A DNA stretch of 64,000 nucleotides from assembly GCF_040256645.1 (NCBI RefSeq), contig NZ_CP158281.1, positions 1,922,001-1,986,000 on the forward strand, written 5' to 3'. Positions 1-13,811 of the stretch are shown here, in pieces. Position 1 is the first letter of the stretch; the number at the start of each line of letters is the position of its first letter. The notes beneath the pieces are model-generated. The model searched no databases and was not told the origin of the DNA. It saw only the letters and a list, made by a program, of their open reading frames with translations. The position numbers were made by a program, and so were the translations under genes. Source of the DNA: Brevibacterium sp. CBA3109 (GTDB lineage: Bacteria; Actinomycetota; Actinomycetes; Actinomycetales; Brevibacteriaceae).

Positions 1-1816
1 TGACGGGGTCGAAGGTGGTCACCGTGTTCCGGATCGTCTCATCAGTATCGCCGAGGTAGACGACTCCCCCAGCTGTGCGTGATCTCACGAGGACTGCCGC
101 TCGCAATCTCCTGCTGATCCCTTCATCGGTCGAGCGCATCCACGGCCCCGGCCACAGCGAATCGAGCAGGATTGCGCATGCGTAGCCGCCGAGGGCATAG
201 GGCTCAGCCCCGGTGGTGGCGACGACGAGGCGCGGACTGTCGTCGATGGCGATGGGAATGTCATCGCCGCCGGATTCGAGGATCTCGATCCCCGGCATGG
301 CCTTGCGCAGTTCCTCGACGGTCCGGCCCCTGCCACGCACGATCGAGCGCACCTGGTTCGAGCGGCAGCGCCCGCAGGAGAACGCATCGGAATGGAAGCC
401 GCAGGCTCGGCAGGCGAAGGGTCCCACCTCCGACTGTGTGGTCAGAGTGGCCGAGCAATGAGGGCAGCGAGCGACCTCTTGGCACCTCGCACAGGCGAAC
501 ACCGGGTAGTACCCTGCCCGCGGGACTTGGACGAGGACGGGTCCGACCGCGTTCGTGTCCTTGGTGCCGGGGCGCAGGGCACCGCGCATCAGCTGCCAGG
601 CGCGTGAGGGGATGCGCTGCCAGGCGAAGGGGTCCCGCTCCTCATCGGGAACGAAGACACGGGGAGCACCCTCACGGCGTTCCGGGCCTGTGGGCGTAGC
701 GTCACGCAGCCATCCGACCTGAACCAGGCGCTGGATCTCTGCGCTGCGATCGGTGGATACGAACAGCAGCCCGGTGGCTTCGATGGTCGACCTCAGCAAG
801 CACACTTCCCTGGCGTGCGGGTACGGCGCGTGCTGGTCGAGGTAGTTCGAGTTCGAGTCGTCGAAGCAGATGATGAGGCCCAGGCCCTCGACCGGGGCGA
901 AGGCAGCGGCCCTGGTGCCGATCGTCATACGTGTGTGTCCGAGCAGACCTTTCAGCCAGGCCTTCCACCGCTGCTCCGGTGACTGATCTGCGCTGAGTAC
1001 GGAGTAGGAGGGGATGTCCGCGCTTGCGTCGAGGGCCGCCGAGAGGACGGCGAGCTCACGGTGATCGGGCACCAGCCACAGTACCGATTCTCCCGCTGCC
1101 AACGTCGCACGGGCGGCCTCCAGACCGGCGGTGATCCAGCTCAGCCCAGGAGTAGGGCCGGGAACGCAGGTCAGAGCAATCCGCGGGTGCTCGGCGGCTG
1201 GGAAGTTGTCGTCTCTGTCGTGCTGAGTCTCGCTCACCACCCATTCGCCGAGGCGCACGATCGTGTCCGCTCTCGTCGCAGTCGAGTTCTCAACTGTCGC
1301 TTTCTCGGCAGTCGCAGTCGCGTTGTCAGCACTTGCCTGTGTATCGGAACCGTTCTCGTCGTGTTGCTCTGTCTTCACGTTGTGTTGCACAGTCTTCTCG
1401 GCCTTGAGCACAGCTTTTTCGGCCCGGGCGTGGCGTGGTGGGATCGCCAGACGCAGAACATCGGAGAGGGTTCCCGCATAGCGACGGGCGGTGGCAGCGC
1501 CGAGGCGCAGCAACTCGGGGGTGAGCACGACGACAGGGCTGGTGATGCGCTCGATGGCAGCGAGCGGTCCGATGTGTTCTGACTTCTCGACCCGTTCGAG
1601 GAGGAAACCGTCGCGCAGTTTGCCAGCGAATTTGACTCTGACTCGCACACCGGGCCGGGCCGTGTCGGCGAACTTCTCCGGAACTGCGTAATCGAAGGCA
1701 CGGGCCAGGTGCGGAACCGGGTGATCGATGAGCACGTGGGCCACGGGGTCTTCCGCTGCCAGCGGCACCTGCCCGATGGCCGAGGTGCCGGTATCGATCG
1801 GAAGTGGTTCGTCCAT
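1..1816 (-). CDS. priA: Primosomal protein N' (PriA), helicase-degenerate, 3' end outside window
   Basis: About 605 codons are present; the C-terminus lies beyond base 1. The start ([10 protein letters not shown]) overlaps the metK stop by one base (TGATG), which implies translational coupling. Eight cysteines in four CxxC pairs (CARC, CPHC, CRAC, CGRC, near residues 440-485) form the PriA zinc-binding region. The ATPase motifs are eroded. Where a Walker A GxxGxGKT is expected (near residue 212) the sequence reads CVPGPTPGLSW, with no lysine. The DEEH box is replaced by CFDDSNSNYLDQ. Actinobacterial PriA proteins are known to lack detectable helicase motifs, so this is probably a replication-restart scaffold rather than an active helicase (inference). 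A linker near residues 125-170 is rich in E, K, T and A. Confidence 0.88.
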   Translation of the reverse strand, partial: MDEPLPIDTGTSAIGQVPLAAEDPVAHVLIDHPVPHLARAFDYAVPEKFADTARPGVRVRVKFAGKLRDGFLLERVEKSEHIGPLAAIERITSPVVVLTPELLRLGAATARRYAGTLSDVLRLAIPPRHARAEKAVLKAEKTVQHNVKTEQHDENGSDTQASADNATATAEKATVENSTATRADTIVRLGEWVVSETQHDRDDNFPAAEHPRIALTCVPGPTPGLSWITAGLEAARATLAAGESVLWLVPDHRELAVLSAALDASADIPSYSVLSADQSPEQRWKAWLKGLLGHTRMTIGTRAAAFAPVEGLGLIICFDDSNSNYLDQHAPYPHAREVCLLRSTIEATGLLFVSTDRSAEIQRLVQVGWLRDATPTGPERREGAPRVFVPDEERDPFAWQRIPSRAWQLMRGALRPGTKDTNAVGPVLVQVPRAGYYPVFACARCQEVARCPHCSATLTTQSEVGPFACRACGFHSDAFSCGRCRSNQVRSIVRGRGRTVEELRKAMPGIEILESGGDDIPIAIDDSPRLVVATTGAEPYALGGYACAILLDSLWPGPWMRSTDEGISRRLRAAVLVRSRTAGGVVYLGDTDETIRNTVTTFDPV

Positions 1817-3018
1817 CAAGCCGAGGAGACTGCACGCAGCAGATCGTCGGCGCGGTCCGTGACCTCCCACGTGAAATTAGGCAGCTCACGGCCGAAGTGA
1901 CCGTAGGTCGATGTCTGAGAGTAGATCGGACGCAGGAGATCGAGGTCTCGAATGATCATGGCTGGGCGCAGGTCGAAGACCTCGCGAATCGCCCTCGAGA
2001 TCGCGTGTGGGTCGACCTTCTCGGTGCCGAAGGTCTCCACGTAGAGGCCCATCGGGTCGACACGCCCGATCGCATAGGAGACCTGCACCTCGGCGCGGTC
2101 TGCGAGTCCGGCGGCCACAACGTTCTTCGCGACCCAGCGCATGGCGTAGGCAGCGGAACGGTCGACCTTCGACGGGTCCTTCCCGGAGAAGGCGCCTCCG
2201 CCGTGGCGAGAGTATCCGCCATAGGTGTCGACGATGATCTTGCGGCCCGTCAGCCCCGCGTCGCCCATCGGCCCACCGGTGACGAAAGGCCCGGCCGGGT
2301 TGATGTGGATGTTCGCATGATTGTCATCGAGCCCGCAGCCTGCGATGACCGGATCGATGACGAAATCTTTGATCTCGGCGTGAAGCTGCGCCTGATCGAC
2401 GTGTCCGGCGTGCTGAGTCGAGACCACGATGCTTTCGATCGACACGGCTTCGTCTCCGTCGTAGCCGAGTGTCAGCTGGGTCTTGCCGTCAGGACGCAGA
2501 TAGTCCAGTGCACCGGTCTTGCGCACCTCGGAGAGCTTCTCCGCCATGCGTGAGGCGAGGTGGATCGGCACGGGCATGAGAACGTCGGTGGCGTTGTCGG
2601 CATAGCCGAACATGAGTCCCTGGTCGCCGGCACCCAGGCTCGAACCGTGGTCGGATTCCACGGCTTCGCGGAAGTCCAGTGGGTTCGTCACACCGGAATG
2701 GATGTCGGTGGACTGACTGCCGATGGACACGGAGACGCCGCAGGAATGGCCGTCGAATCCGGTATCGGAGGAGTCATAGCCGATTCCGGTGATGAGTCGG
2801 CGGACAATGCCGGCCACGTCGGCATAGGCGGCCGTATTGACCTCGCCGGCGACGTGGACGAGACCGGTGGTGACCATCGTCTCGACGGCGACTTTGGCGT
2901 TCGGATCCTGACTCAGCAGATCGTCGAGGACGGCATCACTGATCTGGTCGCAGATCTTGTCGGGATGGCCCTCGGTGACGGATTCGGACGAGAATAAACG
3001 CAGATTTGATTGACTCAC
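1816..3018 (-). CDS. metK: S-adenosylmethionine synthetase
   Basis: Makes S-adenosylmethionine from methionine and ATP in the cytosol. The protein is about 400 aa, the usual family length. Signature segments are visible: [20 protein letters not shown] near the N-terminus, [12 protein letters not shown] in the middle, and the P-loop-like [16 protein letters not shown] toward the C-terminus. I chose the GTG at 3018 (protein begins [12 protein letters not shown]) because it forms a GTGA overlap with the coaBC stop and matches the family N-terminus; an in-frame start at 3036 would add six residues. It lies between coaBC and priA. No SAM riboswitch is expected because the gene is internal to an operon. 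Confidence 0.95.
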   Translation of the reverse strand: MSQSNLRLFSSESVTEGHPDKICDQISDAVLDDLLSQDPNAKVAVETMVTTGLVHVAGEVNTAAYADVAGIVRRLITGIGYDSSDTGFDGHSCGVSVSIGSQSTDIHSGVTNPLDFREAVESDHGSSLGAGDQGLMFGYADNATDVLMPVPIHLASRMAEKLSEVRKTGALDYLRPDGKTQLTLGYDGDEAVSIESIVVSTQHAGHVDQAQLHAEIKDFVIDPVIAGCGLDDNHANIHINPAGPFVTGGPMGDAGLTGRKIIVDTYGGYSRHGGGAFSGKDPSKVDRSAAYAMRWVAKNVVAAGLADRAEVQVSYAIGRVDPMGLYVETFGTEKVDPHAISRAIREVFDLRPAMIIRDLDLLRPIYSQTSTYGHFGRELPNFTWEVTDRADDLLRAVSSA

Positions 3019-4256
3019 GGCGACGATTCTACGCATTCCATACGATTGGCGAGAGCCTCGATGACCTTTTCCGAAACATCGTCCTTGCTGCCGCGGAATT
3101 CCGTGCTGGTCACGACTTGGTCACCGTTATGACTCAGGATCTGGACAGCATTGTCGTCGTCGCCGAAGGCCCTGTCCTCGGAGACGTTGTTGAAGACCAG
3201 CAGGTCCACGCCCTTGCGACGGAACTTCGCTCTCGCGTAGTCCAGCGCCGTGTGCTGAGAGTCTCCGGTCTCCGCGGCGAATCCGACGATGACCTGGGGC
3301 TCACGACGTGATTCGACGAGTCCCACGAGCACATCTGGATTCTGAACCAGATTCAGAGTCATTCCCTCATCACCCGACTTCTTCATCTTCGAGTCGGTGC
3401 ACCCTTCTGGACGGTAGTCAGCGACGGCGGCCGCCATGATGATGGCATCCGCGTCGGTTTGAGCGGCATGCATCTGGGTCTGGAGTTCGAGCGTTGACTC
3501 GACTGTGATGATTCGGACACCGTCGGGCAGGGCGGACAGCAGACCTGAATCGATGTTGGCCGCGACCAGGTCGACACGGGCTCCAGCGGCGACGGCGGCA
3601 CGTGCGAGGGCAATGCCCTGCTTACCTGAGGAGCGATTCCCGAGGAACCTCACGGGATCGAGTGGCTCCCTGGTCCCGCCGGCACTGATGACGACGTGTT
3701 TGTCGTTCAGCCGCCCGACCACGTGGGACGCTGATCCGGCAGCGGCCAGCGCGAAGTCGACGATCGTTTCGGGTTCGGGCAGACGGCCGGGGCCGGAGTC
3801 CGGCCCGGTGAGACGTCCCACAGCGGGTTCGAGGACATGGATGCCACGCTGTCTCAGGGTCGCGATGTTCGCGACGGTGGCAGGGTTCTGCCACATCTCA
3901 GTGTGCATGGCTGGGGCAACGACCACCTCGGCGGTCGTCGTCAGGACGGTGGCGGTCAGCAGGTCATCGGCGATGCCTGCGGCCAACTTCGCCAGGATAT
4001 TGGCTGTGGCGGGCGCAATGATGACGAGTTCGGCGTCCTGCCCGATGCGGACATGGTTGACCGATTCGACATCGTCGAAGACATCGGTGGTCACGGTCTG
4101 TGAGGACAGTGCCTCGAAGGTGGCCGCACCGACGAAATTCAATGCGCTGGCGGTGGGCACGACCTTCACGCTGTGCCCGAGTTCCCGGAGTCGCCGAATG
4201 ACGTGAGCCGCCTTGTAGGCGGCGATTCCACCGGCGACGCCGAGTACGGTTCTCAC
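3015..4256 (-). CDS. coaBC: Bifunctional phosphopantothenoylcysteine decarboxylase/synthetase (CoaBC)
   Basis: Carries out two consecutive steps of coenzyme A synthesis: ligation of cysteine to 4'-phosphopantothenate (CoaB) and decarboxylation of the product (CoaC). The N-terminal flavoprotein half shows [11 protein letters not shown] and the [12 protein letters not shown] segment, the equivalent of PxMNxxMW. The C-terminal synthetase half shows [20 protein letters not shown] followed by SGKQG. The flap that carries a catalytic cysteine in the E. coli enzyme reads [17 protein letters not shown] here and has no cysteine. The length of 413 aa is normal. The GTG start overlaps the rpoZ stop (GTGA) and the 3' end overlaps metK. 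Confidence 0.95.
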   Translation of the reverse strand: MRTVLGVAGGIAAYKAAHVIRRLRELGHSVKVVPTASALNFVGAATFEALSSQTVTTDVFDDVESVNHVRIGQDAELVIIAPATANILAKLAAGIADDLLTATVLTTTAEVVVAPAMHTEMWQNPATVANIATLRQRGIHVLEPAVGRLTGPDSGPGRLPEPETIVDFALAAAGSASHVVGRLNDKHVVISAGGTREPLDPVRFLGNRSSGKQGIALARAAVAAGARVDLVAANIDSGLLSALPDGVRIITVESTLELQTQMHAAQTDADAIIMAAAVADYRPEGCTDSKMKKSGDEGMTLNLVQNPDVLVGLVESRREPQVIVGFAAETGDSQHTALDYARAKFRRKGVDLLVFNNVSEDRAFGDDDNAVQILSHNGDQVVTSTEFRGSKDDVSEKVIEALANRMECVESSP

Positions 4257-4585
4257 TGGTCGCTGAAGTCCAGTGCACCGTCGTTGCTGGCAGCAGGCTG
4301 CGCAGGCTCCTGGGTGAGAGCACCGAAATCGGCTTCGGTGACTTCGCGGGCCACGATCTTGCCCTCGTTGATCTCGCGCAGCGCGATCGACAGAGGCTTT
4401 TCGTGGGTGCCCGGGGTCACCAGCGGACCGACGTTCTCGAGCAGTCCTTCTTGGAGCTGGGCGTAATAGGAGTTGATCTGGCGGGCTCTCTGAGCCGCAA
4501 TCGAGACCAGTTCGTACTTCGAGCTGGTCACGGCCAGCAGATCATCAATCGGAGGATTGGTGATGCCTTCAGGTTGTGCAGGCAA
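4253..4585 (-). CDS. rpoZ: RNA polymerase omega subunit
   Basis: Small 110-aa subunit that assists assembly of the beta' subunit into RNA polymerase. The conserved omega core is visible ([20 protein letters not shown], then [15 protein letters not shown]), followed by the extended acidic tail typical of actinobacterial omega. The only start that keeps the usual short leader before GITNPP is a TTG at 4585; no ATG or GTG is available there, so the start is less certain than the gene. It sits between gmk and coaBC, the common actinobacterial order, and overlaps coaBC by 4 bp. Confidence 0.93.
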   Translation of the reverse strand: MPAQPEGITNPPIDDLLAVTSSKYELVSIAAQRARQINSYYAQLQEGLLENVGPLVTPGTHEKPLSIALREINEGKIVAREVTEADFGALTQEPAQPAASNDGALDFSDQ

Positions 4586-4597
4586 TGAATGTCCAAT

Positions 4598-5176
4598 CTA
4601 ATCGGTAGTGGATATACCCATCAATGATATGAGTTCTTCGGCCGCAGTGCGAACGTGGTCATTGACGATGGTGACATCGAACTCGGATTCGGCCTGCAAT
4701 TCCTGTTTGGCCGTCGTCAGTCGACGCTCCTGTTCGACCGCTGATTCCGTTCCGCGCCCGGTGAGTCTCGACACGAGCTCCTCCCAGCTGGGCGGAGCCA
4801 GAAACACGAACAGCGCCCCAGGCATCTTGTCCTTGACCTGGCGCGCTCCCTGCAGATCGATCTCCAACAGGGAGGGAGTCCCCTGGCTCAGCTTCTCCTG
4901 AACCTGAGCCGAAGGCGTGCCGTAGCGGTGGCGTCCATGGACGACGGCGTACTCGAGCAGCTCACCGGCAGCGATGAGCGAGTCGAATTCGTCGTCGCTG
5001 ATGAAGTGATAATGAACACCATCGGTTTCGCCGGGTCGCCGCGGCCGCGTGGTGGCGGAGACGGAGAACCAGACCTCGGGATGATGATCTCTGATGTACG
5101 CGCTGATGGTGCCTTTTCCCACCGCGGTGGGTCCCGCGAGGACGGTCAGTCGATTATTCACAGATCTATTGTTCAC
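4598..5176 (-). CDS. gmk: Guanylate kinase
   Basis: Phosphorylates GMP to GDP with ATP. The P-loop GPTAVGKGT lies about 12 residues from the start, followed by [20 protein letters not shown], the GMP-binding segment. The length is about 192 aa. The open frame runs further upstream into mihF, but the family N-terminus ([16 protein letters not shown]) and the mihF stop at 5181 support the GTG at 5176; a second GTG at 5161 is the alternative. It follows mihF by 4 bp, the order seen in many actinobacteria (mihF-gmk-rpoZ). Confidence 0.94.
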   Translation of the reverse strand: MNNRSVNNRLTVLAGPTAVGKGTISAYIRDHHPEVWFSVSATTRPRRPGETDGVHYHFISDDEFDSLIAAGELLEYAVVHGRHRYGTPSAQVQEKLSQGTPSLLEIDLQGARQVKDKMPGALFVFLAPPSWEELVSRLTGRGTESAVEQERRLTTAKQELQAESEFDVTIVNDHVRTAAEELISLMGISTTD

Positions 5177-5180
5177 ACAT

Positions 5181-5492
5181 TCAGGAGTATTTCTCCAACA
5201 GGGCATTCTTCTGGTGAACACCCAGGCCCTTGATCCGACGGGACGAAGCAATGCCCACGTCATCCATGGCCGCTTCCGCGCGTCGGTCGCCGACGCCGGG
5301 CAGTGATCTCAGCAGATCGACGACTCGCATCTTCGCGAGTGCCTCGTCTGCGTCCGCCTTCTTCAACACGGCGGCGAGATCGGTTTGACCATTCTTCAGC
5401 GCGGTCTTGACCTCGGCTCGCGCCTGACGCGCTTTGAACGCCTTGTCAAGAGCGGCTGACCGCTGTTGCGGGGTCAAAGGTTCGAGTGCCAC
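5181..5492 (-). CDS. mihF: Actinobacterial integration host factor (mIHF)
   Basis: Small nucleoid-associated DNA-binding protein of about 103 aa, unrelated in fold to proteobacterial IHF. Recognised from [34 protein letters not shown] and the C-terminal helix-hairpin-helix-like part ([20 protein letters not shown], then [12 protein letters not shown]). The GTG at 5492 is chosen because an AGGAG lies 6 bases upstream and the family begins MALP-like. The first gene of the mihF-gmk-rpoZ-coaBC-metK-priA run, it is separated from pyrF by about 257 bp and so probably has its own promoter. That gap shows no gene and no strong hairpin. Confidence 0.92.
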   Translation of the reverse strand: MALEPLTPQQRSAALDKAFKARQARAEVKTALKNGQTDLAAVLKKADADEALAKMRVVDLLRSLPGVGDRRAEAAMDDVGIASSRRIKGLGVHQKNALLEKYS

Positions 5493-5749
5493 ATTATCTC
5501 CTCTGTCACCATGAACGGGCAGGTAGGGAAGTTGCTTCAGTCTAAAACAAAAACCCTCGTGAGAGGCATAAAGCGGCAAAGAAAACTCAAGTGCCGGCAG
5601 AACTGGCCATTCCGGGCCCGTACCGTCTCAGCTCAGACGACATTCGCAGACCGGTGCCAACCGTTGCATGCATGGCTCGCGCAGGCCGCCGGAACGGGCA
5701 GCCTGCACTGTGGATCAAGCGGTGAGATTCGACACACCCTGCACGGAAC

Positions 5750-6606
5750 TCAGCCCACCTGGGTCAGGGACTCGTTGAGCGACCGCGCCGCTGCCCGCAC
5801 ACCGTCTGGCCCCGCGCTGAGCACAGCGCGCGACGTTGTGGCCAGGATCTGGTTGTCTGCGATGGCTTCGGATCCGAAGACGTCGATGAGTTCACGAATC
5901 CCAGCTCCCTGAGCGCCGACTCCCGGTGCCAGGATAGGGCCTTTGCAGTCGGTTGGGTCGAATCCGAGCTCACGTGCCGCGGAGCCGATCGTCGCCCCCA
6001 CAACCAGTCCGAAACGGCCGGGTTCCTGTGGGGAATGGGCCCAGTTGCGCGCAGCGACCTGTCCGGCGATCGACCCCGCCACCGAACCTCCGAAGCCATC
6101 GACGGCCTCGCCGCACTGGGCGTGCTGGACCTCCGCGCCTTCCGGGTTCGAGGTCAGAGCAAGGACGAAGACTCCCCGATCATGGGCCTCGGCGAGCCCG
6201 AAAGCCGGTTCCAGCGCCCCGAAGCCGAGATAGGGAGAGACGGTGATGGAATCGGCGGCCAGCGCCGAGGAAGGATCGAGGTAGGCGCGTGCGTAGGCTC
6301 CCATGGTCGATCCGATGTCCCCGCGTTTGATGTCGAGGACGCTGATGAGATCGTGTTCCCGACAGGCTGCCAAGGTCTCCTCGAGAACGGCGACTCCGGC
6401 CGAACCGTGCTGCTCGTAGAAGGCTGACTGCGGTTTGACCGCGGCCACGTTCCCGGCGAGCTCGGTCACCGTGCGCAGGGAGAATTTCCGCAGCCCTTCC
6501 ACTGTGCGCGACAGCCCCCAGGCCTCAAGGAGATGGTCATGGGGGTCGATGCCCACACACAGCGGTCCGTGCTCGTCCATGGCCGCCCGCAGGCGGGAGC
6601 CGAACA

Positions 6607-6607
<1 letters not shown>
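5750..6607 (-). CDS. pyrF: Orotidine 5'-phosphate decarboxylase
   Basis: Last step of UMP synthesis: decarboxylates OMP. About 285 aa with the catalytic signature VLDIKRGDIGSTMGAYARAY (Lys and Asp of DxKRGD) of the longer, type 2 PyrF found in actinobacteria. The start is ambiguous: GTG and ATG are adjacent (GTGATG), giving either a 4-bp GTGA overlap (start 6610) or a 1-bp TGATG overlap with carB (start 6607, used here). Either way it is translationally coupled to carB. It is the last gene of the pyr operon. Confidence 0.95.
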
Positions 6608-9882
<3,275 letters not shown>

Positions 9883-9891
9883 GGATTCTCC

Positions 9892-11043
9892 TTAGGCCTG
9901 TGCGACCGGGGAAGCGGACATGAGGTCGATGAAGCGATCGAACAGGTAGCTCGAATCGTGGGGACCGGCTGCGGCCTCCGGATGGAATTGGACGGAGAAC
10001 GCGGGAATGTCGAGGCATCGGAGCCCTTCGACCACGTCATCGTTGAGGCACACGTGGGACACGCTCACGCGACCGAAGTTCGCATCATGCGGGGCCTGTG
10101 TCTCACCGTCTAGGGGTGCGTCGACGGCGAAGCCGTGGTTCTGCGAGGTGATCTCGACTTTGTCTGTGGTCCGGTCCATGACGGGAACGTTGATGCCGCG
10201 GTGGCCGAAGGGCAGTTTGTATGTGCCGAAGCCAAGGGCCCGGCCCAACAGCTGGTTGCCGAAGCAGATTCCGAAGAACGGGATCTTCGCGCCGAGGACC
10301 TGGCGGAGGAGCTCGACCTGAGCATCGGCGGTCGCCGGGTCACCGGGTCCGTTGGAGAAGAAGACTCCGTCGACTCCGAGTGCCTGGATCTGCGCGAAGC
10401 TCGTCGTCGCAGGTAGGAGGTGCACGTCGATGCCGCGTTCGCTCAGTCGTTCGGGGGTCATCGACTTGATGCCCAGGTCAAGGGCTGCGACGCTGAACTT
10501 CTTCTCGCCCACTGCGGGGATGAGCTGGGGCTCGGTGATCGAGACCTCTTCGGCAAGGTTCGCTCCGGCCATATGTGGAGAGGCCTGGACCTTGGCCAGC
10601 AGCTCATCGGCGTTGTTTCCGGCGGCCGCGCCGGAGAAGATGCCCATGCGCATGGCCCCTGCTTCGCGCAGGTGCAGGGTCAGAGCGCGGGTGTCGACGT
10701 CGCTGATGCCCACGATGCCTGAGTCTTCAAGGCGGGTGGACAGGTCGCCGATGGAGCGCCAGTTCGAGGACATGCGTGAGGCGTCGCGAACAACGTAACC
10801 GGCGACCCAGATCTTGCCCGATTCGTCGTCGTCATCGGTGGTTCCCGTGTTGCCGATGTGCGGTGCGGTCTGGATCACGATCTGACGGTGGTAGGACGGG
10901 TCGGTCAGGGTTTCCTGATAACCCGACATGGCGGTGACGAAGACAGCTTCGCCCAGGGTCTCACCGACAGCCCCGTAGGCGGAACCGCGGAAGGTGCGTC
11001 CGTCTTCGAGGACGAGGATGGCAGGTGTGGTGGACAGTCTCAT
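9892..11043 (-). CDS. carA: Carbamoyl-phosphate synthase small (glutaminase) subunit
   Basis: 383 aa. The N-terminal CPSase domain is followed by a class I glutamine amidotransferase domain. The nucleophile Cys lies in [16 protein letters not shown] near residue 258, and the His/Glu pair in [19 protein letters not shown]. It hydrolyses glutamine and channels ammonia to CarB. The ATG overlaps the stop of the upstream small membrane-protein gene by 4 bp (ATGA), and carB follows after 9 bp. Confidence 0.97.
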   Translation of the reverse strand: MRLSTTPAILVLEDGRTFRGSAYGAVGETLGEAVFVTAMSGYQETLTDPSYHRQIVIQTAPHIGNTGTTDDDDESGKIWVAGYVVRDASRMSSNWRSIGDLSTRLEDSGIVGISDVDTRALTLHLREAGAMRMGIFSGAAAGNNADELLAKVQASPHMAGANLAEEVSITEPQLIPAVGEKKFSVAALDLGIKSMTPERLSERGIDVHLLPATTSFAQIQALGVDGVFFSNGPGDPATADAQVELLRQVLGAKIPFFGICFGNQLLGRALGFGTYKLPFGHRGINVPVMDRTTDKVEITSQNHGFAVDAPLDGETQAPHDANFGRVSVSHVCLNDDVVEGLRCLDIPAFSVQFHPEAAAGPHDSSYLFDRFIDLMSASPVAQA

Positions 11044-11534
11044 TGTGCCTCTTCGATCATTTCGCGGATGCTCTCGACGGTGGGTGTGGTGCTGGCGGCG
11101 TAGCGCGCGCGGAAGCCGGTGTCGACGAGGGTCTCCCCCAGCCGCCAGGTGATGCGCACGATGCCGCCGCGTTCGACGAATTTGCCGATCATGCCGGCGG
11201 TGGTGTCGACGGAGACGATATCGCGTCGGGGAATCAGGAAGTCCTCACGCCCTGCCAGGTCCATGATCACGCCACCGTCGGTGACGACGATCTCTCCCGT
11301 GGTGCGGATACCGAGACCATGGACCGCGACTCTCTCAAGCGGATGTCCGGCCAAGGTCGTCGACACGTATGATCCCTCGACGGGATCCGCGACGGGGGTG
11401 ATTCCCATATGCGGTTTCGCTGGCTGCGGCACCACTGCCTGGCTCTTCTTTCGTCGGCTCCAGCCCCAGGTGATCGCAAGGATCAGAAGGAGGAAGACGA
11501 CTGCGATGATGATGACGCTCACTGATCTGTCCAT
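11040..11534 (-). CDS. Small membrane-anchored protein in the pyr operon, function unknown
   Basis: 164 aa. One N-terminal transmembrane helix ([20 protein letters not shown]), a basic stop-transfer patch (SRRKKS), then a soluble cytosolic domain rich in beta-strand-like segments ([19 protein letters not shown], then [14 protein letters not shown]). The fold may resemble bacterial PH domains (inference). It is embedded in the operon: its start overlaps pyrC by 16 bp and its stop overlaps carA by 4 bp. Actinobacterial pyr operons, including that of Mycobacterium, carry an uncharacterised membrane protein at the same place, so a conserved role linked to pyrimidine enzymes or their location is plausible but unproven. 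Confidence 0.8.
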   Translation of the reverse strand: MDRSVSVIIIAVVFLLLILAITWGWSRRKKSQAVVPQPAKPHMGITPVADPVEGSYVSTTLAGHPLERVAVHGLGIRTTGEIVVTDGGVIMDLAGREDFLIPRRDIVSVDTTAGMIGKFVERGGIVRITWRLGETLVDTGFRARYAASTTPTVESIREMIEEAQ

Positions 11535-12838
11535 GATGCTCCTGCCGGGTGGGGTGTGCCGAGCCGTCCGCCGGACAGCACCCGGTGGCCGTAGAAGAAG
11601 GTGTCGGTGATCGAGGTGGAGACCTCGAGCCCGGCAAAGGGATTGTTGCGCCCCTTCGTGGCATGGTCGGCGGGCACGATCGTGTGTGTCGAGGCGGGGT
11701 CGATGAGGACGATGTTCGCACTCGCGCCGACCTCGAGGCTGCCGTGTCCGGTTGCTCCGGTGATGCGTGCCGGAGCCTGGGACATGACACGCGCCAGGTC
11801 ACCGTAGTCGAAATCGTAGTCGCGCATCGCCTCGACGACGATGGGCAGCGCCGTCTCCATGCCGACCATGCCCATGGCCGCAGCCGTCCACTCACTGCAT
11901 TTGTGTTCCGCGGTGTGCGGGGCGTGGTCGGTGCCGATGACGTCGATCGTGCCGTCGGCCAGCGCCTCGCGCAGTGCGTTGACGTCGGCTTCGGTGCGCA
12001 GCGGCGGATTGACCTTGTAGACGGGATCGAAGCTGCGGACGAGCTCGTCGGTGAGCATCAGGTGATGCGGGGTGACCTCGGCGGTGATGTCGACTCCGCG
12101 GGACTTCGCCCAGCGGATGATGTCGACGCTGCCCTTGGTGGATACGTGACAGATGTGCAGACGCGAGCCCACGTGTTCGGCCAGGAGCATGTCACGGGCG
12201 ATGATCGACTCCTCTGCGACGGCGGGCCAGCCGGGCAGCCCCAGTTCGGCAGAGACGACGCCCTCGTTCATCTGCGCCCCTTCGGTCAGGCGCGGTTCCT
12301 GGGCGTGCTGGGCGATGACTCCGTCGAAGGTCTTGACATATTCGAGGGCCCTGCGCATGAGCAGCGGGTCTGAGACGCAGATGCCATCGTCGGAGAAGAT
12401 CCGGACTCGAGCGGCGGAGCGAGCCATGGCTCCGATTTCCGCGAGGTTCTTCCCTTCCAGGCCGAGGGTCACAGCTCCGATGGGTACGACTTCGGTGTAG
12501 CCGGCGGTGCGGCCGAGACGATGGACCTGCTCTACGACGCCTGCGGTGTCCGCGACCGGAGCAGTGTTCGCCATCGCATGAACGCAGGTGAACCCGCCCG
12601 AGGCGGCCGAGCGAGACCCGCTCAGGATCGTCTCAGCGTCCTCCTTTCCGGGCTCCCTCAGGTGCGTGTGCATGTCGACGAGCCCGGGCAGAGCGATGAG
12701 CCCGTCGGCGTTCGCGACCTCCACATCGCTGCCGTTGGGGTCGAGCAGTTCGGGGTCGACGATCGTTGAATCCTTGATCGCAATATCGCAGATTCCCTGG
12801 CCCAGCACATTCGCACCGCGGATCAGATAATCAGTCAT
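11519..12838 (-). CDS. pyrC: Dihydroorotase
   Basis: 439 aa amidohydrolase that cyclises carbamoyl aspartate to dihydroorotate. The metal-binding [10 protein letters not shown] lies near residues 54-62 and the catalytic GTDHAPH near 300. The [13 protein letters not shown] and [18 protein letters not shown] segments are also typical of the class I enzyme. Its start overlaps pyrB by 8 bp and its 3' end overlaps the small membrane-protein gene. Confidence 0.96.
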   Translation of the reverse strand: MTDYLIRGANVLGQGICDIAIKDSTIVDPELLDPNGSDVEVANADGLIALPGLVDMHTHLREPGKEDAETILSGSRSAASGGFTCVHAMANTAPVADTAGVVEQVHRLGRTAGYTEVVPIGAVTLGLEGKNLAEIGAMARSAARVRIFSDDGICVSDPLLMRRALEYVKTFDGVIAQHAQEPRLTEGAQMNEGVVSAELGLPGWPAVAEESIIARDMLLAEHVGSRLHICHVSTKGSVDIIRWAKSRGVDITAEVTPHHLMLTDELVRSFDPVYKVNPPLRTEADVNALREALADGTIDVIGTDHAPHTAEHKCSEWTAAAMGMVGMETALPIVVEAMRDYDFDYGDLARVMSQAPARITGATGHGSLEVGASANIVLIDPASTHTIVPADHATKGRNNPFAGLEVSTSITDTFFYGHRVLSGGRLGTPHPAGASWTDQ

Positions 12839-13811
12839 TGGTCTCCTCCTGACCTGTCAAGAGGCGGTACAGGACCGCCATTCGCACGCTCACTCCGTTC
12901 TCGACCTGGTCGAGGATGAGGGCGCGCGGTGAGTCGGCGGCTGCCGCTGAGATCTCGAAACCGCGGTTCATCGGCCCCGGGTGCATGATGAATGTCTCCT
13001 TCGGCAGTCCGGCCAGCCGGCCTGCGGAAAGTCCCCACAGTCGTGCGTATTCGCGTTCGTTGGGGAAGAACGATTCGTGCATGCGCTCGTGCTGGACACG
13101 CAGCATCATCACGGCCGCGTACTCCTCACTGTGCAGCGCCTCGTCGAGGTCATAGTGCAGCGTCACCGGCCAGGTTTCGACACCCCATGGCAGCAGCGTC
13201 GGAGGTGCGACGAGGTGGACGTCGGCGCCGAGGCGGTCCAACAGATGGACATTCGAGCGGGCCACTCGAGAGTGGAGGACATCACCGACGATGGCGACTT
13301 TCGCCCCGTCGAGCCCGCGCCCACGCGGGCCGTCCTTGACAGCGCCCGAGGCGGAGAACCCGCCGAGGGCGCGACGCAGGGTGAAGGCATCGAGCAGCGC
13401 CTGTGTGGGGTGTTCGTGGGTGCCGTCGCCGGCATTGATGACGGGAACGTCGATCCAGCCGGTGTGGGCCAGGCGATGCGGGGTACCGGATCCGGCGTGG
13501 CGGACGACGAGCGCATCGGCTCCCATGGCGGAGATCGTCTGGATGGTGTCCTGCAGGCTTTCGCCCTTGGACACTGAGGATCCCTTGGCGGAGAAGTTCA
13601 GGACGTCGGCCGACAGTCTTTTGGCGGCGGCTTCGAAGGACAGGCGGGTCCGCGTCGAGTCCTCGAAGAAGAGATTGACCACGGTGCGTCCGCGTAGGAC
13701 GGGCAGCTTCTTGACCTCACGATCGGAGACCTGAGTCATCTCTTCTGCGATGTCGAGAATCGAGATGGCTTCTTCCCGGCTCAGAGAGATGGTGTCGAGC
13801 AGGTGTTTCAT
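12831..13811 (-). CDS. pyrB: Aspartate carbamoyltransferase catalytic subunit
   Basis: 326 aa. The carbamoyl-phosphate binding motif [13 protein letters not shown] lies near residues 46-58 and the aspartate/carbamoyl motif [10 protein letters not shown] near 130. It condenses carbamoyl phosphate with aspartate, the committed step of the pathway. No pyrI regulatory subunit is present, as expected in actinobacteria. A 4-bp ATGA overlap with pyrR implies coupling to the regulator. Confidence 0.97.
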   Translation of the reverse strand: MKHLLDTISLSREEAISILDIAEEMTQVSDREVKKLPVLRGRTVVNLFFEDSTRTRLSFEAAAKRLSADVLNFSAKGSSVSKGESLQDTIQTISAMGADALVVRHAGSGTPHRLAHTGWIDVPVINAGDGTHEHPTQALLDAFTLRRALGGFSASGAVKDGPRGRGLDGAKVAIVGDVLHSRVARSNVHLLDRLGADVHLVAPPTLLPWGVETWPVTLHYDLDEALHSEEYAAVMMLRVQHERMHESFFPNEREYARLWGLSAGRLAGLPKETFIMHPGPMNRGFEISAAAADSPRALILDQVENGVSVRMAVLYRLLTGQEETND

